Positions 28,522 through 37,740 are shown, counted from the stretch's first letter. The stretch is 64,000 nucleotides of DNA from Alkalimarinus alittae (GCF_026016465.1 NZ_CP100390.1:2208001-2272000); one strand, 5' to 3'. The notes: generated by a model from the sequence alone, not told the origin. Translations and numbers: made by a program.

Positions 28522-28908
28522 GTGGCGAAAAATCCCCAGTTAACACTTACGCTCATTCGTGGGCTTCCTGGCAGTGGAAAATCAACGCTAGCGAAAGAGA
28601 TAGACGCCATTCACCTTGAAACAGATCAGTTTTTCATGTGGCAAAATGGTGCCTATCAATTTAACCCTAAACGATTGAGTGAAGCTCATCAGTGGTGTCA
28701 GAAGATGTGCTCATCACATTTAGAGAAAGGTCAAAGTGTTGCTGTATCCAATACCTTTATCAAACGTTGGGAAATGGAGGCATATATAAAGATGGCTAAA
28801 CAATTCAATGCTGAATTGGTGACAGTTGTTTGTAATGGGAATTACAAAAGTATTCACGATGTCCCCGAAAGTACCATTGCAAAAATGCGTAAAGCTTGGG
28901 AACCCTGA
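28522..28908 (+). CDS. Small P-loop ATPase / polynucleotide kinase-like protein
   Basis: It starts at GTG with GTGGAA upstream. The 128-residue protein has the Walker A motif GLPGSGKST at about 14-22, followed by the strand AIHLETDQFF, where the acidic residues match the substrate-binding Asp of AAA_33/zeta-toxin-type kinases. A second strand VAVSNTFIKRWEM follows, then LVTVVCNGNYKSIHDVP, which resembles the lid region. Such small kinases act on nucleic acid ends or small metabolites; the substrate cannot be told. It is the last recognisable gene of the island. Confidence 0.7.
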   Translation: MAKNPQLTLTLIRGLPGSGKSTLAKEIDAIHLETDQFFMWQNGAYQFNPKRLSEAHQWCQKMCSSHLEKGQSVAVSNTFIKRWEMEAYIKMAKQFNAELVTVVCNGNYKSIHDVPESTIAKMRKAWEP

Positions 28909-29073
28909 CCTTAGCTATATGGCTCTGTTCACTTGATCGTATCTTCCGATATGCTGAACTTGTAACATGTCTTGTAAACTGGTTTTAAAAGTATTAAATT
29001 TTACATCTACATTGATTCACGGCTCCTACGGGCCTGACAGTAATACTAATGATTAAGTCTTCGTGAGAGGGCG

Positions 29074-29132
29074 ATCAAGGCTGGCAGCCTCTATTACTCG
29101 ATACAAATTTAGTTTGTATAGTGAGTCTTGAT
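29074..29132. ncRNA. Three-way-junction-like structured element
   Basis: An outer stem ATCAAG (29,074-29,079) pairs with CTTGAT (29,127-29,132). It encloses a small hairpin GGCT/AGCC (29,079-29,082 with 29,086-29,089) and a long hairpin in which ATACAAA (29,101-29,107) pairs with TTTGTAT (29,113-29,119), extended by ACTC (29,096-29,099) with GAGT (29,123-29,126). The fold works on both strands, so it could be an RNA or a folded DNA recombination site. No known family was recognised. Confidence 0.35.
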
Positions 29133-29284
29133 AGAACAAGGTACGCTTATCCTATATTGTCTCAACGACCTTATCTAATTTAAGGTTAAGGAGCCTATTT
29201 TAACCAAAAGTGGTAACTTACTGGTAACAATTAAGATTAGAATAAAATATTATAACTATACATCATTGATATTATAGAGTTTTC

Positions 29285-29410
29285 AAAAAAACCCGGATAC
29301 CTGGGGAAGGCAGCCGGGAAGAGTGTGAGTAGTATCCATGAAAGACTTCCTACTAGACAGGCAGCAGGGTTATGCAAACCTGTCACATCTAAGTATTAAC
29401 TAAGATGTCG
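29285..29410 (-). ncRNA. Candidate minus-strand structured RNA ending in an intrinsic terminator
   Basis: Read on the minus strand there are four consecutive hairpins: ACATCT/AGATGT with an inner AGT/ACT (29,410-29,387), GACAGG/CCTGTC (ending near 29,358), TAGTA/TACTA with GGAAG in its loop, and a terminator CCCGG/CCGGG with inner CCT/AGG, closed by seven T's (29,291-29,285). This is either a discrete sRNA or the 3' UTR of the minus-strand gene ending at 29,503, about 210 bases upstream of the terminator. No strong promoter was found just upstream; TATTAT and TAATAC are weak -10 candidates. Confidence 0.45.
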
Positions 29411-29502
29411 ATAATACAACTGAATATTGTATGTTTTTTAATCACATTTACGCATATATTAATCGCCTGCTAGCCGTTAATGTGCTATCAAAATTGAGCT
29501 AT

Positions 29503-30378
29503 TTACTCTTTATTTGATGTATCTTTTTCTGCTGTTTCAATTTCTTCTTGTGTATCAGTAATGTACTGACCTTCTTCAGTACCTTTAAGTACACCTTCTC
29601 GCGTCCAAGGCATTAAACGGTAATGCGGTTTGCTCCGAGAGAAGTCAATGAACGGGTATTTTACAATATCGAAGTAAGGGGAGTAATCGAAGTCACTCGG
29701 TGTGCATAGCTTTGGGTTTCGTCTATATACCTTTACTTCGTTTTTATCGTTGCGTTTAACCAGAGGAAGAATAGGGTACTGAATCGATGCAAATGCTTCT
29801 GCGATCATGGTTGAGCACACGGTTTTGGTTGCTAAACCAATGTTGTGTTGAAATATGCTAGAGCGCCATCGGCGAGGCATTATCCACCATGGGAATAAGA
29901 ATCGCGCTAAATCAAATATTTGGCGTATATCATACCCTGTCCCTAATCGACTGACGGCATAGTTAACGACACTTTGCATATCTCTGTAGGTAAGGTCTCT
30001 TGGCCTACAGATGCGTATATGGTCACGATCATATACTGTGAGAGGGCGAACAACGGTGCCTTTACCAAGTTCACTTTCTACAATGAGCTGGACGTCGGGC
30101 TGGCCGTCAAAAAATGACTTTACGCGTTCACGACTCATGGGGTGGTTTATTTCGTGTAACCGTCCTAAATAAAGGGCGGCATGAGACCAGCGGCTTTGTG
30201 TAAGTAATTTTATTACGTCACTTACGCGCGTTCGGCCTTCCACCAGAATGACGTCACCTGGCTTGATTTCATAGCGAACTTGCTCGAAGTCGCTGAGAGG
30301 TATTTCTCTTGGAGGGTGTTCGCGATTTAGCCACTTTACTAATAATTCAATGAGAGTATATTTTGCTCTCATTCCCAT
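29503..30378 (-). CDS. YiiX-like permuted papain-fold (NlpC/P60-type) protein
   Basis: The 291-residue protein starts at ATG with AAAGGG seven bases upstream. The circularly permuted papain-fold pattern is visible: GDVILVEG at 41-48, the catalytic-type His66 in SRWSHAALYLG, acidic ESELGKG at 101-107, and Cys188 in KTVCSTMIAEAF. No signal peptide is evident, though the N-terminal helix is amphipathic; a hydrophobic FLFPWWIMP stretch near 160-168 may touch the membrane. YiiX/YaeF-like proteins are predicted amidases or lipid hydrolases. The acidic C-terminal tail of about 30 residues looks disordered. The gene is monocistronic. Confidence 0.8.
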   Translation of the reverse strand: MGMRAKYTLIELLVKWLNREHPPREIPLSDFEQVRYEIKPGDVILVEGRTRVSDVIKLLTQSRWSHAALYLGRLHEINHPMSRERVKSFFDGQPDVQLIVESELGKGTVVRPLTVYDRDHIRICRPRDLTYRDMQSVVNYAVSRLGTGYDIRQIFDLARFLFPWWIMPRRWRSSIFQHNIGLATKTVCSTMIAEAFASIQYPILPLVKRNDKNEVKVYRRNPKLCTPSDFDYSPYFDIVKYPFIDFSRSKPHYRLMPWTREGVLKGTEEGQYITDTQEEIETAEKDTSNKE

Positions 30379-30589
30379 GGTGAGACCCTTTTATTGGTTT
30401 ATGTTATTTTTATGTCGTTATCTAAATTTATAGTTAATAAATAGAAATAGACCAATTTATTTGTCTTAAACGAGACATAAGAGGTAAATTCGAGTCGTTT
30501 TTAGTGAGAAACGCGATCGCTTGATTTAGAATACCTTAAATAAGTTATTTTATGGCCTAACGTTTATATGCACTGAGGTTTGGTTGGTT

Positions 30590-31003
30590 ATGTCCGATAA
30601 AGAAAATATTGAAGATACGCACTCAGAAGCGCTTTCAGATGAAAAGCAACTGTCGAACAAAATAAAAGACTCTGCTCGCCAAATTTGGTTGGCCGGTTTA
30701 GGTGCGTATAACAAAGCCGAAGAAGATGCAGGCAAAATCTTCGATAAGCTTGTTAAAGAAGGCGAAGAAATTGAGCATATGACCCGTGGTGTGGTCGAAA
30801 AACGTATTAAGGTTGTTGAAGATACGGTTGAAGGCGTTAAAGAAAAAGCCACCGGTACTATCGGAAAGCTTGAAAGTGTTTTTGATCAGCGTGTATCGAA
30901 GGCTCTGCAAAAAATGGGAATTCCAAGTCGCGCAGAGATTAAAGCGTTAGAGGCGCAGATCGCTGATCTTAAAAAGCAGCTTGAAGCGTCAAAGAAAGGG
31001 TAA
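30590..31003 (+). CDS. PhaF/PhaI-type phasin (polyhydroxyalkanoate granule protein)
   Basis: Start is the ATG (MSDKEN); TTG at 30,584 is less likely. The 137-residue helical protein has the phasin signature ARQIWLAGLGAYNKAEEDAGKIFDKLVKEGEEIE (about 26-59, recognised as a pattern), then amphipathic helices, and a short C-terminal leucine-zipper-like segment IKALEAQIADLKKQLEA. Phasins coat polyester granules and can affect nucleoid segregation; many hosts without PHA also keep them. It is a single gene with its own terminator, and a TetR regulator lies convergent downstream. Confidence 0.85.
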   Translation: MSDKENIEDTHSEALSDEKQLSNKIKDSARQIWLAGLGAYNKAEEDAGKIFDKLVKEGEEIEHMTRGVVEKRIKVVEDTVEGVKEKATGTIGKLESVFDQRVSKALQKMGIPSRAEIKALEAQIADLKKQLEASKKG

Positions 31004-31042
31004 AGCACCGACTTATAGATAGCCTTAAATACAAAACTATAG

Positions 31043-31085
31043 CCTTGATGAAAGGAGGGACAGCTGGCATCAGGGTTTGGTTTTT
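31043..31085 (+). terminator. Intrinsic terminator of the phasin gene
   Basis: CCTTGATG (31,043-31,050) pairs with CATCAGGG (31,068-31,075), with one T-G wobble, and is followed by a T-rich tract at 31,076-31,085. It lies 40 bases after the phasin stop. Confidence 0.65.
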
Positions 31086-31135
31086 ACAGTGTTTGTTTTT
31101 ACAGGGTTTGCATTTACGATTTGTTCAGTTTTAGC

Positions 31136-31750
31136 TTAAAGGTACGACTCACCCACTTCTCTCAATAACGCGCGTTCTTCTTCTCTTAAATAAGGTAATA
31201 CCAGGGTCATGACTTGGTATACGCCTTGATTCAACGTATCGTCACTTTGTTCGCCGTCAATGACGGTGGAGAAACTTATCCAGTAGGTTGCCGTTAATAC
31301 GATGCTTTTACAGAGGGCGTCTATTTCTTTGGGGTTGGCGTTTAAAATACCTTGTTCCGCCAGGTTTTGGCATATTAGGCGGGATGCGTTAGTTTTTTTA
31401 GTGATGATTTTTTTAAATTTGTTGGCCAGTCTTTCATGTCTAGACATGACGTTAACGAGGTCTTGATATAAGAACCGATAGCGAGCGATGACTTCAAAAA
31501 TAAGGTGTAAGAATAACCATTGGTCTTCTACATCTAAACTTGTTTCAGGGACGTCTAGAATTTCACCGATTTCTCTCTCGTACCAATCAAATAGCTCGCT
31601 TAGGATCTCAGTTTTGTTTTTGAAATGATAATAAAGATTACCCGGACTAATATCCATTTCATCGGCTATTTGCAGGGTGGTGACATTAGGTTCGCCACAC
31701 TCATTAAATAGCTCTAGTGTGGTATGTAGTATTCGATCACGGGTTTTCAT
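31136..31750 (-). CDS. TetR-family transcriptional regulator (PhaD-like N-terminus)
   Basis: The 204-residue protein has a TetR helix-turn-helix at about 5-50: TRDRILHTTLELFNECGEP, VTTLQIADEMDISPGNLYYHFKNK. The N-terminus resembles that of Pseudomonas PhaD, an activator-type TetR protein of PHA operons, but this start is shared by other TetR proteins, so no symbol is given. The C-terminal ligand-binding part is helical. It is convergent with the phasin gene and downstream of xthA. Its target and ligand are unknown; control of the phasin is a reasonable guess. Confidence 0.85.
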   Translation of the reverse strand: MKTRDRILHTTLELFNECGEPNVTTLQIADEMDISPGNLYYHFKNKTEILSELFDWYEREIGEILDVPETSLDVEDQWLFLHLIFEVIARYRFLYQDLVNVMSRHERLANKFKKIITKKTNASRLICQNLAEQGILNANPKEIDALCKSIVLTATYWISFSTVIDGEQSDDTLNQGVYQVMTLVLPYLREEERALLREVGESYL

Positions 31751-31902
31751 TGTTTAAAATACGTCCTGTCACTTTGGAGGTATAATACCCTGTTTAAATT
31801 GCTGAATACAAAGAGCTTGTGCAAAGTAGCTCCAAATAGGATAACTACTTCACATCATAAAGCCTTTTTATCAATGGCTGCGCTAATTATAAACGTTAGC
31901 GG

Positions 31903-32715
31903 TTACAGGCTAAAATCGGACCATATTGGGCAGTGATCTGATGGCTTGTCCATGGCTCTTATATCATAGTAGATTCCCGAGGCATCAAGCTTTTCTACCA
32001 ACGGTGGCGTTGCCCAAATTTGATCTATTCGTAAGCCACGTTTTGGTTCTCGTTGAAATGCTCTACTGCGGTAGTCAAACCAGCTGTAGTACTCAGTTGA
32101 CGTTGGATAAAGCTCGCGGTAAGTATCTTTAAGCCCCCAACCTTTAAGTCGTGCTAACCATTCACGCTCTTCTGGCAAGAAACTACATTTTCCGGTTCTT
32201 AACCAGCGCTTTGCGTTATCCGCGCCAATGCCGATATCTATATCTTCTGGAGATATATTCAGATCGCCCATTACGATAAGATTTTGATCGTTTGAATAGT
32301 CTTCAACTAATAGGTTTTGTAGGTCTTCATAAAACGTTTGTTTTGCCGGAAATTTAGTCGGGTGGTCGCGGCTTTCACCTTGAGGAAAGTATCCATTCAT
32401 CACGACGAGTTCTTTTCCGTCAACGTCAAAGTGTCCAATGATCATTCGTTTTTGAGATTCTTCGTCATCGCCGGGAAAGCCTTTTATAACGTTTGTTGGC
32501 GTTAGCTTTGATAGCATGGCTACGCCATAGTGACCTTTTTGGCCAAAATACTCTACGTGATAGCCGAGTGCTTCCATTTGCTCAAGTGGGAATTCAGGGT
32601 CGTGCACTTTGGTTTCTTGTAGGCCTATGATATCGGGAGAGTAGGTCGATACGAGGGCTTCCATTTGGTGCAGTCTTGAACGAAGGCCATTGACGTTAAA
32701 TGATACAATTTTCAT
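31903..32715 (-). CDS. xthA: Exodeoxyribonuclease III
   Basis: This 270-residue AP endonuclease / 3'-5' exonuclease repairs abasic sites in DNA. It starts [14 protein letters not shown], with the active-site segments DIIGLQETK (about 29-37), [23 protein letters not shown] (about 148-160) and the C-terminal [10 protein letters not shown]. Length and motifs are standard. It is a monocistronic housekeeping gene. Confidence 0.95.
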   Translation of the reverse strand: MKIVSFNVNGLRSRLHQMEALVSTYSPDIIGLQETKVHDPEFPLEQMEALGYHVEYFGQKGHYGVAMLSKLTPTNVIKGFPGDDEESQKRMIIGHFDVDGKELVVMNGYFPQGESRDHPTKFPAKQTFYEDLQNLLVEDYSNDQNLIVMGDLNISPEDIDIGIGADNAKRWLRTGKCSFLPEEREWLARLKGWGLKDTYRELYPTSTEYYSWFDYRSRAFQREPKRGLRIDQIWATPPLVEKLDASGIYYDIRAMDKPSDHCPIWSDFSL

Positions 32716-32771
32716 AAAGTAAGATTCTTAATTTTTAAGCGAGTTAATTTAAATTCTGTTCATTATTTTAT

Positions 32772-32794
32772 ATGGCGTTACCTTGTAACGCCAT
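32772..32794. terminator. Perfect hairpin between xthA and the HD gene
   Basis: ATGGCGTTAC (32,772-32,781) and GTAACGCCAT (32,785-32,794) form a perfect 10-bp stem with a 3-base loop. It lies 55 bases past the stop of the minus-strand HD gene. No T-run follows on either strand, so termination would be imperfect; a transcript-end stabiliser is also possible. Confidence 0.4.
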
Positions 32795-32848
32795 TTGAGC
32801 CGTGTGGTTTATACGGTGATAGTAAACCTAAAAATGCCATCACTCACG

Positions 32849-34306
32849 TTACCCTAGTCGTTTAGGCTTGAGGTAAAAATGCGTAATAGTACCATCAGTA
32901 AATTTATTAAAAAACGTGCTGACCTCGGGTATTAGCTTTAGTCGATGTTTATGAGTGATGGCGTCTTTTACCAGTACCTTCATCTGATCAAAGTCTTCTC
33001 TTATTTTTGAGAACTTTGCATTCATGGTGCAAGACACTACCGCTGTTTTATCTAGTTTTAATTGGTCCGCAAGGGCTTGTTTTCGACGTTCAATTTGATC
33101 AGGTGGTAAATCATATTGTGTATCGATATGTTTAAGCTTTACGCGATTAATAATGCAATATGAATAGCTGTCAGGATGTTTTCTGGCGTGATGTCTAAAA
33201 CATTCCCAGAAGTAGTTATCGGTTAGGTGTCTGAATTCATCTAGATCCGTTAAACATTGCTCTACATAATCTGAGATATCATTCTCTTCGAGCACTTCGT
33301 TAATGGCTTCTCTTAATAACCAGTCAAAACCAAGTGCTGTTTTATGACCGTAAACGTTTCGGTACATCTGGTTTCGGCTATACACAAAGTCTTCAAGTGC
33401 GCTTAGGCCTTTGGATGTAATGGCAAGTCCTAACCACGGTGTTTGTGGGTCCCAACCAAACCTTAAGTTGCTAAGTAGGTGGTCTAGGTTAAACCCGCCA
33501 ATGGTGACCGATGAATGGAACCCGTCGCGTAGCATGTAATCGGCTCTGTCTGCATCGACTTCACCTGAGATAATTGAGGATAATAATTCCGCAACGAGCT
33601 GTGGGATAGTGGTTGAGGTTTTCCACTCTACTTCTTTGCTGCCGGTGATAAATTGCCAGAAATATTCTGCATGCTTATTAAATACAGCGCTAGTGGTCGC
33701 AGACGTGGTTTCCATAATGGCCAGCACGTCAATTAGCTCAATGCCTGACGCTTGCACGCCTGTATCAGTGAGTAGTTGATGAGCGCAGCGACTTGAGTAG
33801 TGTTCGTGCTCGATAATCGTCGGTGTCGCGTCGTAAAGGTCTTGGGTGTCTATGCCTGCCCAGAGTTTCTGAAATAATCCTGATGACTCCATCATGTCTT
33901 TAATTTTAGATGTTTTGGTAAATTGATGAGAAAAACTAGAGTGGCCACAGTCATGAAGCAGGCAGGCCAGTCTGATGACTTTGTTGAAGTAATCGATTGC
34001 AAAAAACTGTTCTTGGGTGGTGCTCACCTTTGCTTTGTAGCGGCGTGATTCTAAATAACTCTTAACCATCGATAAAAATATGCGCTCACCCACGTGCATG
34101 ACACCGATACTATGCAAAAAACGAGAATGGGTTGCGCCTGGGAATACCAGAGACAAAATATCGTTTTGACATATGTTTCGTAAGCGTTGAAATAGAGGGT
34201 GATCTAATATGGCAACTTCATGGGGGAATAACGGTATGCCTCCATGAACAGGGTCCATAATGAGTTTACTGTGAGCGCCTAATAAGTCTTCGGGAAAGTA
34301 ATCCAT
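32849..34306 (-). CDS. HD-superfamily phosphohydrolase (COG1078, dGTPase-like)
   Basis: The 485-residue protein has the COG1078 N-terminus IMDPVHGGIPLFPHE and QRLRNICQ, with the HD metal site in LACLLHDCGHSSFSHQF (His-Asp near 117-118) and a later conserved DADRADYMLRDG segment (near 256-267). Relatives include SAMHD1-like and dGTPase-like triphosphohydrolases; the nucleotide substrate is not certain. The gene stands alone, upstream of xthA on the same strand and divergent from the response regulator gene. Confidence 0.85.
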   Translation of the reverse strand: MDYFPEDLLGAHSKLIMDPVHGGIPLFPHEVAILDHPLFQRLRNICQNDILSLVFPGATHSRFLHSIGVMHVGERIFLSMVKSYLESRRYKAKVSTTQEQFFAIDYFNKVIRLACLLHDCGHSSFSHQFTKTSKIKDMMESSGLFQKLWAGIDTQDLYDATPTIIEHEHYSSRCAHQLLTDTGVQASGIELIDVLAIMETTSATTSAVFNKHAEYFWQFITGSKEVEWKTSTTIPQLVAELLSSIISGEVDADRADYMLRDGFHSSVTIGGFNLDHLLSNLRFGWDPQTPWLGLAITSKGLSALEDFVYSRNQMYRNVYGHKTALGFDWLLREAINEVLEENDISDYVEQCLTDLDEFRHLTDNYFWECFRHHARKHPDSYSYCIINRVKLKHIDTQYDLPPDQIERRKQALADQLKLDKTAVVSCTMNAKFSKIREDFDQMKVLVKDAITHKHRLKLIPEVSTFFNKFTDGTITHFYLKPKRLG

Positions 34307-34752
34307 GTTGTTTCACGCTACCTATCTAAAATTTTAAATTAGAGTGCTTTTTATAACTAAATACGATGTCGGTGTTATCTGTTTATTCTAAAAAACTAAA
34401 CAGGCCTCATACAAATTAAACGCGAGTGTGGCTATAAGTACAAAGCCTTAGAGATAAATTAGTATGCATGCTCTAAATTAACAGCTTAACCTCTGATTCA
34501 TTAGGTTTCACCACAAATTTATAATAAAAAAGTATCGGTATTGGCATGGTATTTTCTAAACAGTCGACTTTAATGCAAAACATTGTTAACTCGTGTGATG
34601 TTAGAGTGAGTTGTGACGCTTCGCACGGTTTTAACCACCGTGAAGGTTAACCTGTACAAACAATTTAATAGCGTTAGACTAGTTATAGGTGTTTCCTATA
34701 ATGAAACGTATAAAAACCCGATACTTAACTACACGTTTGTGGTTGTTTAGAT
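34307..34752. other. Divergent promoter region between the HD gene and the response regulator
   Basis: This 446-base A+T-rich region has no credible coding frame. A TATAAT at 34,697-34,702 is a possible -10 for the rightward response regulator gene, without a good -35. A short hairpin CACGG/CCGTG sits at 34,624-34,642. No recognisable operator was found. Confidence 0.4.
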
Positions 34753-36021
34753 ATGTCAATACATGCTGAACGGATGTTAGTCATCGATAAAGACGAAAGT
34801 TGTCGGCAATATTTGTCGAGTGGCCTTCTGCGTATCGGTTATTATGTTGTGTCTGTGAGTAGTATAAAAGAAGCGCTTGTGAGCATTGCTAACGGTCGGC
34901 CTGATATTATTTTTGGCGATTTGACGGCTGATGAAATCAGTTTACTGTCGACGCTTAGAGATCCCGACTTTCCGCCTTCTCCTGTTATTGCATTTTCACA
35001 CACAGAAGACGCATCAGATGTGGTGACCGCTTTAAGGGCGGGTGCGTCGGATTTTATTATTAAGCCGTTTAATGATTTTTCGGTAGTGCAAGAAATCATT
35101 AAACGGATATCTGAAAAAATTCGATTAGTTAAACTCAATCAGCGCTACAGTATTGAGCTTGAAGATGCTAACCGGGAGCTAAAGGCCGGTATATCTGAGC
35201 TTAAAGCTGACCAGAAAGCCGGTTTGAAGATTCAAATGAAAATGCTACCGGAGCGGGAGAAAAAGTTAAAAGGTTTAAATTGTGATTATATGATTAAACC
35301 GTCGCTTTATTTAAGCGGAGATTTTTTAGACTTTTTTAAGATTGATAGTCAGCGATCTATATTCTATATTGCTGACGTTTCTGGGCATGGCGCTTCGTCT
35401 GCGTTTGTAACGGTTTTATTAAAGAACCTTTCAAATCGTTTGCTTAGAAATTTTAAACGAGGGTCAACTGATGAAATATTGTACCCTGACCGTATGCTTC
35501 ACCGGATTAACCGTGAATTACTTGAAACAGAGTTTGGTAAACATCTAACGATGTTTGTGGGTATTCATGATAATACGACCAATACACTCACGTACTCAGT
35601 TGGTGCCCATTTTCCAATGCCTATATTAGTGACAGACGGTCATGCAGAGTATCTTGAGGGGACAGGTATGCCGATAGGTCTGTTCGAAGCCCCTACCTTT
35701 AGAGTGTATGATAGGGTGCTGCCTAAGAAGTTTGACCTATGGTTATTTACTGATGGCATACTGGAAGTGTTAGACGCTAAAAACTTAGCCGAAAAAGAAC
35801 AAATGTTATTGAAGCTAGCTGAGCGTAGTGTTATTAGTACTGACAACGGTACTGATAATGATGCTAGTAGTGATAGTGATGTTAATGCTGGTGTTGGCAA
35901 TGTGAATGGTAATAGTAGTATTAGGGAGTTAGTTGAGGCATTAAAACTCAACGAGATACATGAACTTCCTGATGATATCGCAATTTTGACTGTTTCTGGA
36001 GTGAATGATCAAGATGGCTAG
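34753..36021 (+). CDS. Response regulator with PP2C (RsbU-type) phosphatase output
   Basis: The 422-residue protein has an N-terminal receiver domain (about 7-125) with the phospho-acceptor Asp56 in IIFGDL and Lys in FIIKPFND, a coiled coil at about 130-165, and a SpoIIE/RsbU-type PP2C domain (about 175-415) with SGDFLDFF, IADVSGHGASSAF and a terminal DDIAILTV. It should dephosphorylate the STAS protein encoded next, with which it overlaps, in a partner-switching pathway like RssB/RssC of pseudomonads. Residues near 363-395 are a low-complexity Asn/Asp/Ser/Gly insert inside the phosphatase domain. Confidence 0.88.
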   Translation: MSIHAERMLVIDKDESCRQYLSSGLLRIGYYVVSVSSIKEALVSIANGRPDIIFGDLTADEISLLSTLRDPDFPPSPVIAFSHTEDASDVVTALRAGASDFIIKPFNDFSVVQEIIKRISEKIRLVKLNQRYSIELEDANRELKAGISELKADQKAGLKIQMKMLPEREKKLKGLNCDYMIKPSLYLSGDFLDFFKIDSQRSIFYIADVSGHGASSAFVTVLLKNLSNRLLRNFKRGSTDEILYPDRMLHRINRELLETEFGKHLTMFVGIHDNTTNTLTYSVGAHFPMPILVTDGHAEYLEGTGMPIGLFEAPTFRVYDRVLPKKFDLWLFTDGILEVLDAKNLAEKEQMLLKLAERSVISTDNGTDNDASSDSDVNAGVGNVNGNSSIRELVEALKLNEIHELPDDIAILTVSGVNDQDG

Positions 36022-36526
36022 TTATAAGATTTTGCAAGCCGAGCAACAGGGTATCTATGTATTAAAGTTCATAGGAGAGATTCGCCTCTACCTTTGTTCT
36101 ACGCTTGATCTTATTATTGATGCAATGTCATCTAACCCTCTGTTTAAAACAGTGGTGGTTGACCTTTCTGAAACGACGATCATAGATAGTACAACACTGG
36201 GCTTGTTAGCAAAAATAGCTGTTTTAGCTCGTAAGAAAAGTTCATTCCTTCCTACCATTATTTCGACCAACCCTGACGTTACTCGCATCATTCAAACCAT
36301 GGGGTTTGGTGAAATATTTATCATCATGAAAGAGCCTGCTGTCGAGCTATCTGAACTTGAAGAAATTCCTATTCTTAAAGCGACTGAGCAGCAAGTTCGA
36401 GAGAAAGTTCTGGATGCACACCAAACGTTAATGGCGCTTAATGATTCAAACCGCGAAGAGTTTGAAGACTTAGTTCAAGCGCTTGAATGTGAAAATAAAT
36501 CTGAGCAGACAGCCCTAACTCATTGA
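36005..36526 (+). CDS. STAS-domain anti-sigma factor antagonist
   Basis: The 173-residue protein has a STAS domain (about 5-105) with the phosphorylatable Ser-Thr site in VVDLSETTIIDSTTLGLLAK, and an extra charged helical tail of about 60 residues. It overlaps the phosphatase gene by 17 bases. ATG 36,005 and ATG 36,014 are both possible; GGAG at 35,998 is too close to the first and far from the second. It is the likely substrate of the PP2C partner. No cognate kinase/anti-sigma gene is in the window. Confidence 0.85.
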   Translation: MIKMASYKILQAEQQGIYVLKFIGEIRLYLCSTLDLIIDAMSSNPLFKTVVVDLSETTIIDSTTLGLLAKIAVLARKKSSFLPTIISTNPDVTRIIQTMGFGEIFIIMKEPAVELSELEEIPILKATEQQVREKVLDAHQTLMALNDSNREEFEDLVQALECENKSEQTALTH

Positions 36527-36673
36527 AATAATCACGATACTTCTAGATACTATTGATGTGCTAAGTACCCTGCACACATTAATATATTTTTTGTAGGTAG
36601 AGCTAACACGCTATTTTAATACTTTTTTCTTTCGTGCTAGCTCTCTTCTTATAATTTTGACTCTGGTTTATAT

Positions 36674-37702
36674 ATGTCAGTTACAAGAACAGTTACAGTT
36701 CTCGGTGGTGGTAGTTTTGGCACCGCAATAGCTAATATCGCTGCCACTAATGGTCATCGTGTCTTTTTGTGGATGAGAGATGCAAAACGAGCTGCTAAAG
36801 TACAAGAAACCCGCGAAAATGAACGTTACATGCCGGGTTATGATCTTCATGAAAATCTTATAGCGACCACCGATATTGAGCAAGCTATCAGCGAAAGTGA
36901 TATTATTTTTGTCTCTATTCCGAGTAAATCTTTTCGCGCTGTTGTCGAAAAAGCTCAAACACTTATCAAGCCTCATCAGATTGTGGTGAGTACGACCAAA
37001 GGAATTGAGAGTGGTACATTTTTGTTAATGAGCCAAATTCTTCAAGAAGTGCTGCCTAACAATCCTATTGGTGTGCTAAGTGGCCCTAATTTGGCTAAAG
37101 AAATCGCTCAAAAAACACTAACGGCAACAGTTATTGCCAGCGAATCCCCTGAAGTGCGTAGCTGTATTCAAGAGTTGTTAGGATGTAGCTATTTTCGTGT
37201 TTATGCCAATCTTGATATCTATGGGGTTGAACTAGGTGGGGCATTAAAGAATATATATGCCATTATGTCGGGCTTAGCGGAAGCCTATGGCATGGGTGAG
37301 AATACCAAGTCGATGTTAGTCACCCGTAGCTTGGCTGAAATGAGCCGATTTGCGGTTTGTCTAGGTGCAAACCCGATGACCTTCTTAGGTTTGGCCGGTG
37401 TAGGTGATTTAATGGTGACATGTAATTCTTCACTAAGCCGTAATTACAGAGTAGGGTATTCAGTCGGTAAGGGTAAGAAGCTTGAGGACGCCATAGCGGA
37501 ACTAGGTGAAGTGGCTGAGGGTATTAATACACTTAAGTCTGTTAAAGCGAAAGCCGATGAATTAGAAGTGTACATGCCGCTTGTGCAAGGGCTTTATTCT
37601 ATTTTGATTGAGCAAAAAGAAATTAAAAATATTATTAGTGGCATGATGCTCGCTCAGCAGAGTACCGATGTTGAGTTTATCCTGCCAAGACATGAAGTAT
37701 AA
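36674..37702 (+). CDS. gpsA: Glycerol-3-phosphate dehydrogenase [NAD(P)+]
   Basis: The 342-residue enzyme reduces dihydroxyacetone phosphate to sn-glycerol 3-phosphate for phospholipid synthesis. The Rossmann motif [12 protein letters not shown] is at 9-20, VSTTKGIE and GPNLAKEIA follow, and the catalytic Lys lies in [13 protein letters not shown]. Length is standard. It leads the gpsA-DUF4389-sixA group, the same order as in Pseudomonas. Confidence 0.96.
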   Translation: MSVTRTVTVLGGGSFGTAIANIAATNGHRVFLWMRDAKRAAKVQETRENERYMPGYDLHENLIATTDIEQAISESDIIFVSIPSKSFRAVVEKAQTLIKPHQIVVSTTKGIESGTFLLMSQILQEVLPNNPIGVLSGPNLAKEIAQKTLTATVIASESPEVRSCIQELLGCSYFRVYANLDIYGVELGGALKNIYAIMSGLAEAYGMGENTKSMLVTRSLAEMSRFAVCLGANPMTFLGLAGVGDLMVTCNSSLSRNYRVGYSVGKGKKLEDAIAELGEVAEGINTLKSVKAKADELEVYMPLVQGLYSILIEQKEIKNIISGMMLAQQSTDVEFILPRHEV

Positions 37703-37740
37703 TTGTTTATATAAGTTTACCCGTTTAAAAAGAGAACGTT

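Larger units (their letters stand above)
28909..29502. other. Gene-free 594-base region at the edge of the defence island
   Basis: No credible coding frame was found on either strand. It marks the switch from + strand island genes to the minus-strand core gene at 29,503. It holds a three-way-junction-like fold (29,074-29,132) and a chain of hairpins ending in a minus-strand terminator (29,285-29,410). No tRNA, direct-repeat attachment site or integrase remnant was recognised, though the partner end of any attachment site would lie outside the window. Confidence 0.6.

Noticed and set aside
1-28908. Phage or integrative element remnants (integrase, transposase, terminal inverted repeats)
   Set aside because: None was seen; the island's left boundary is outside the window, so its mode of entry cannot be judged.
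29338-29403. 21-codon ORF starting MKDFLLDRQQ in the island-edge gap
   Set aside because: No ribosome site, and it lies across the hairpin chain that better explains the sequence.
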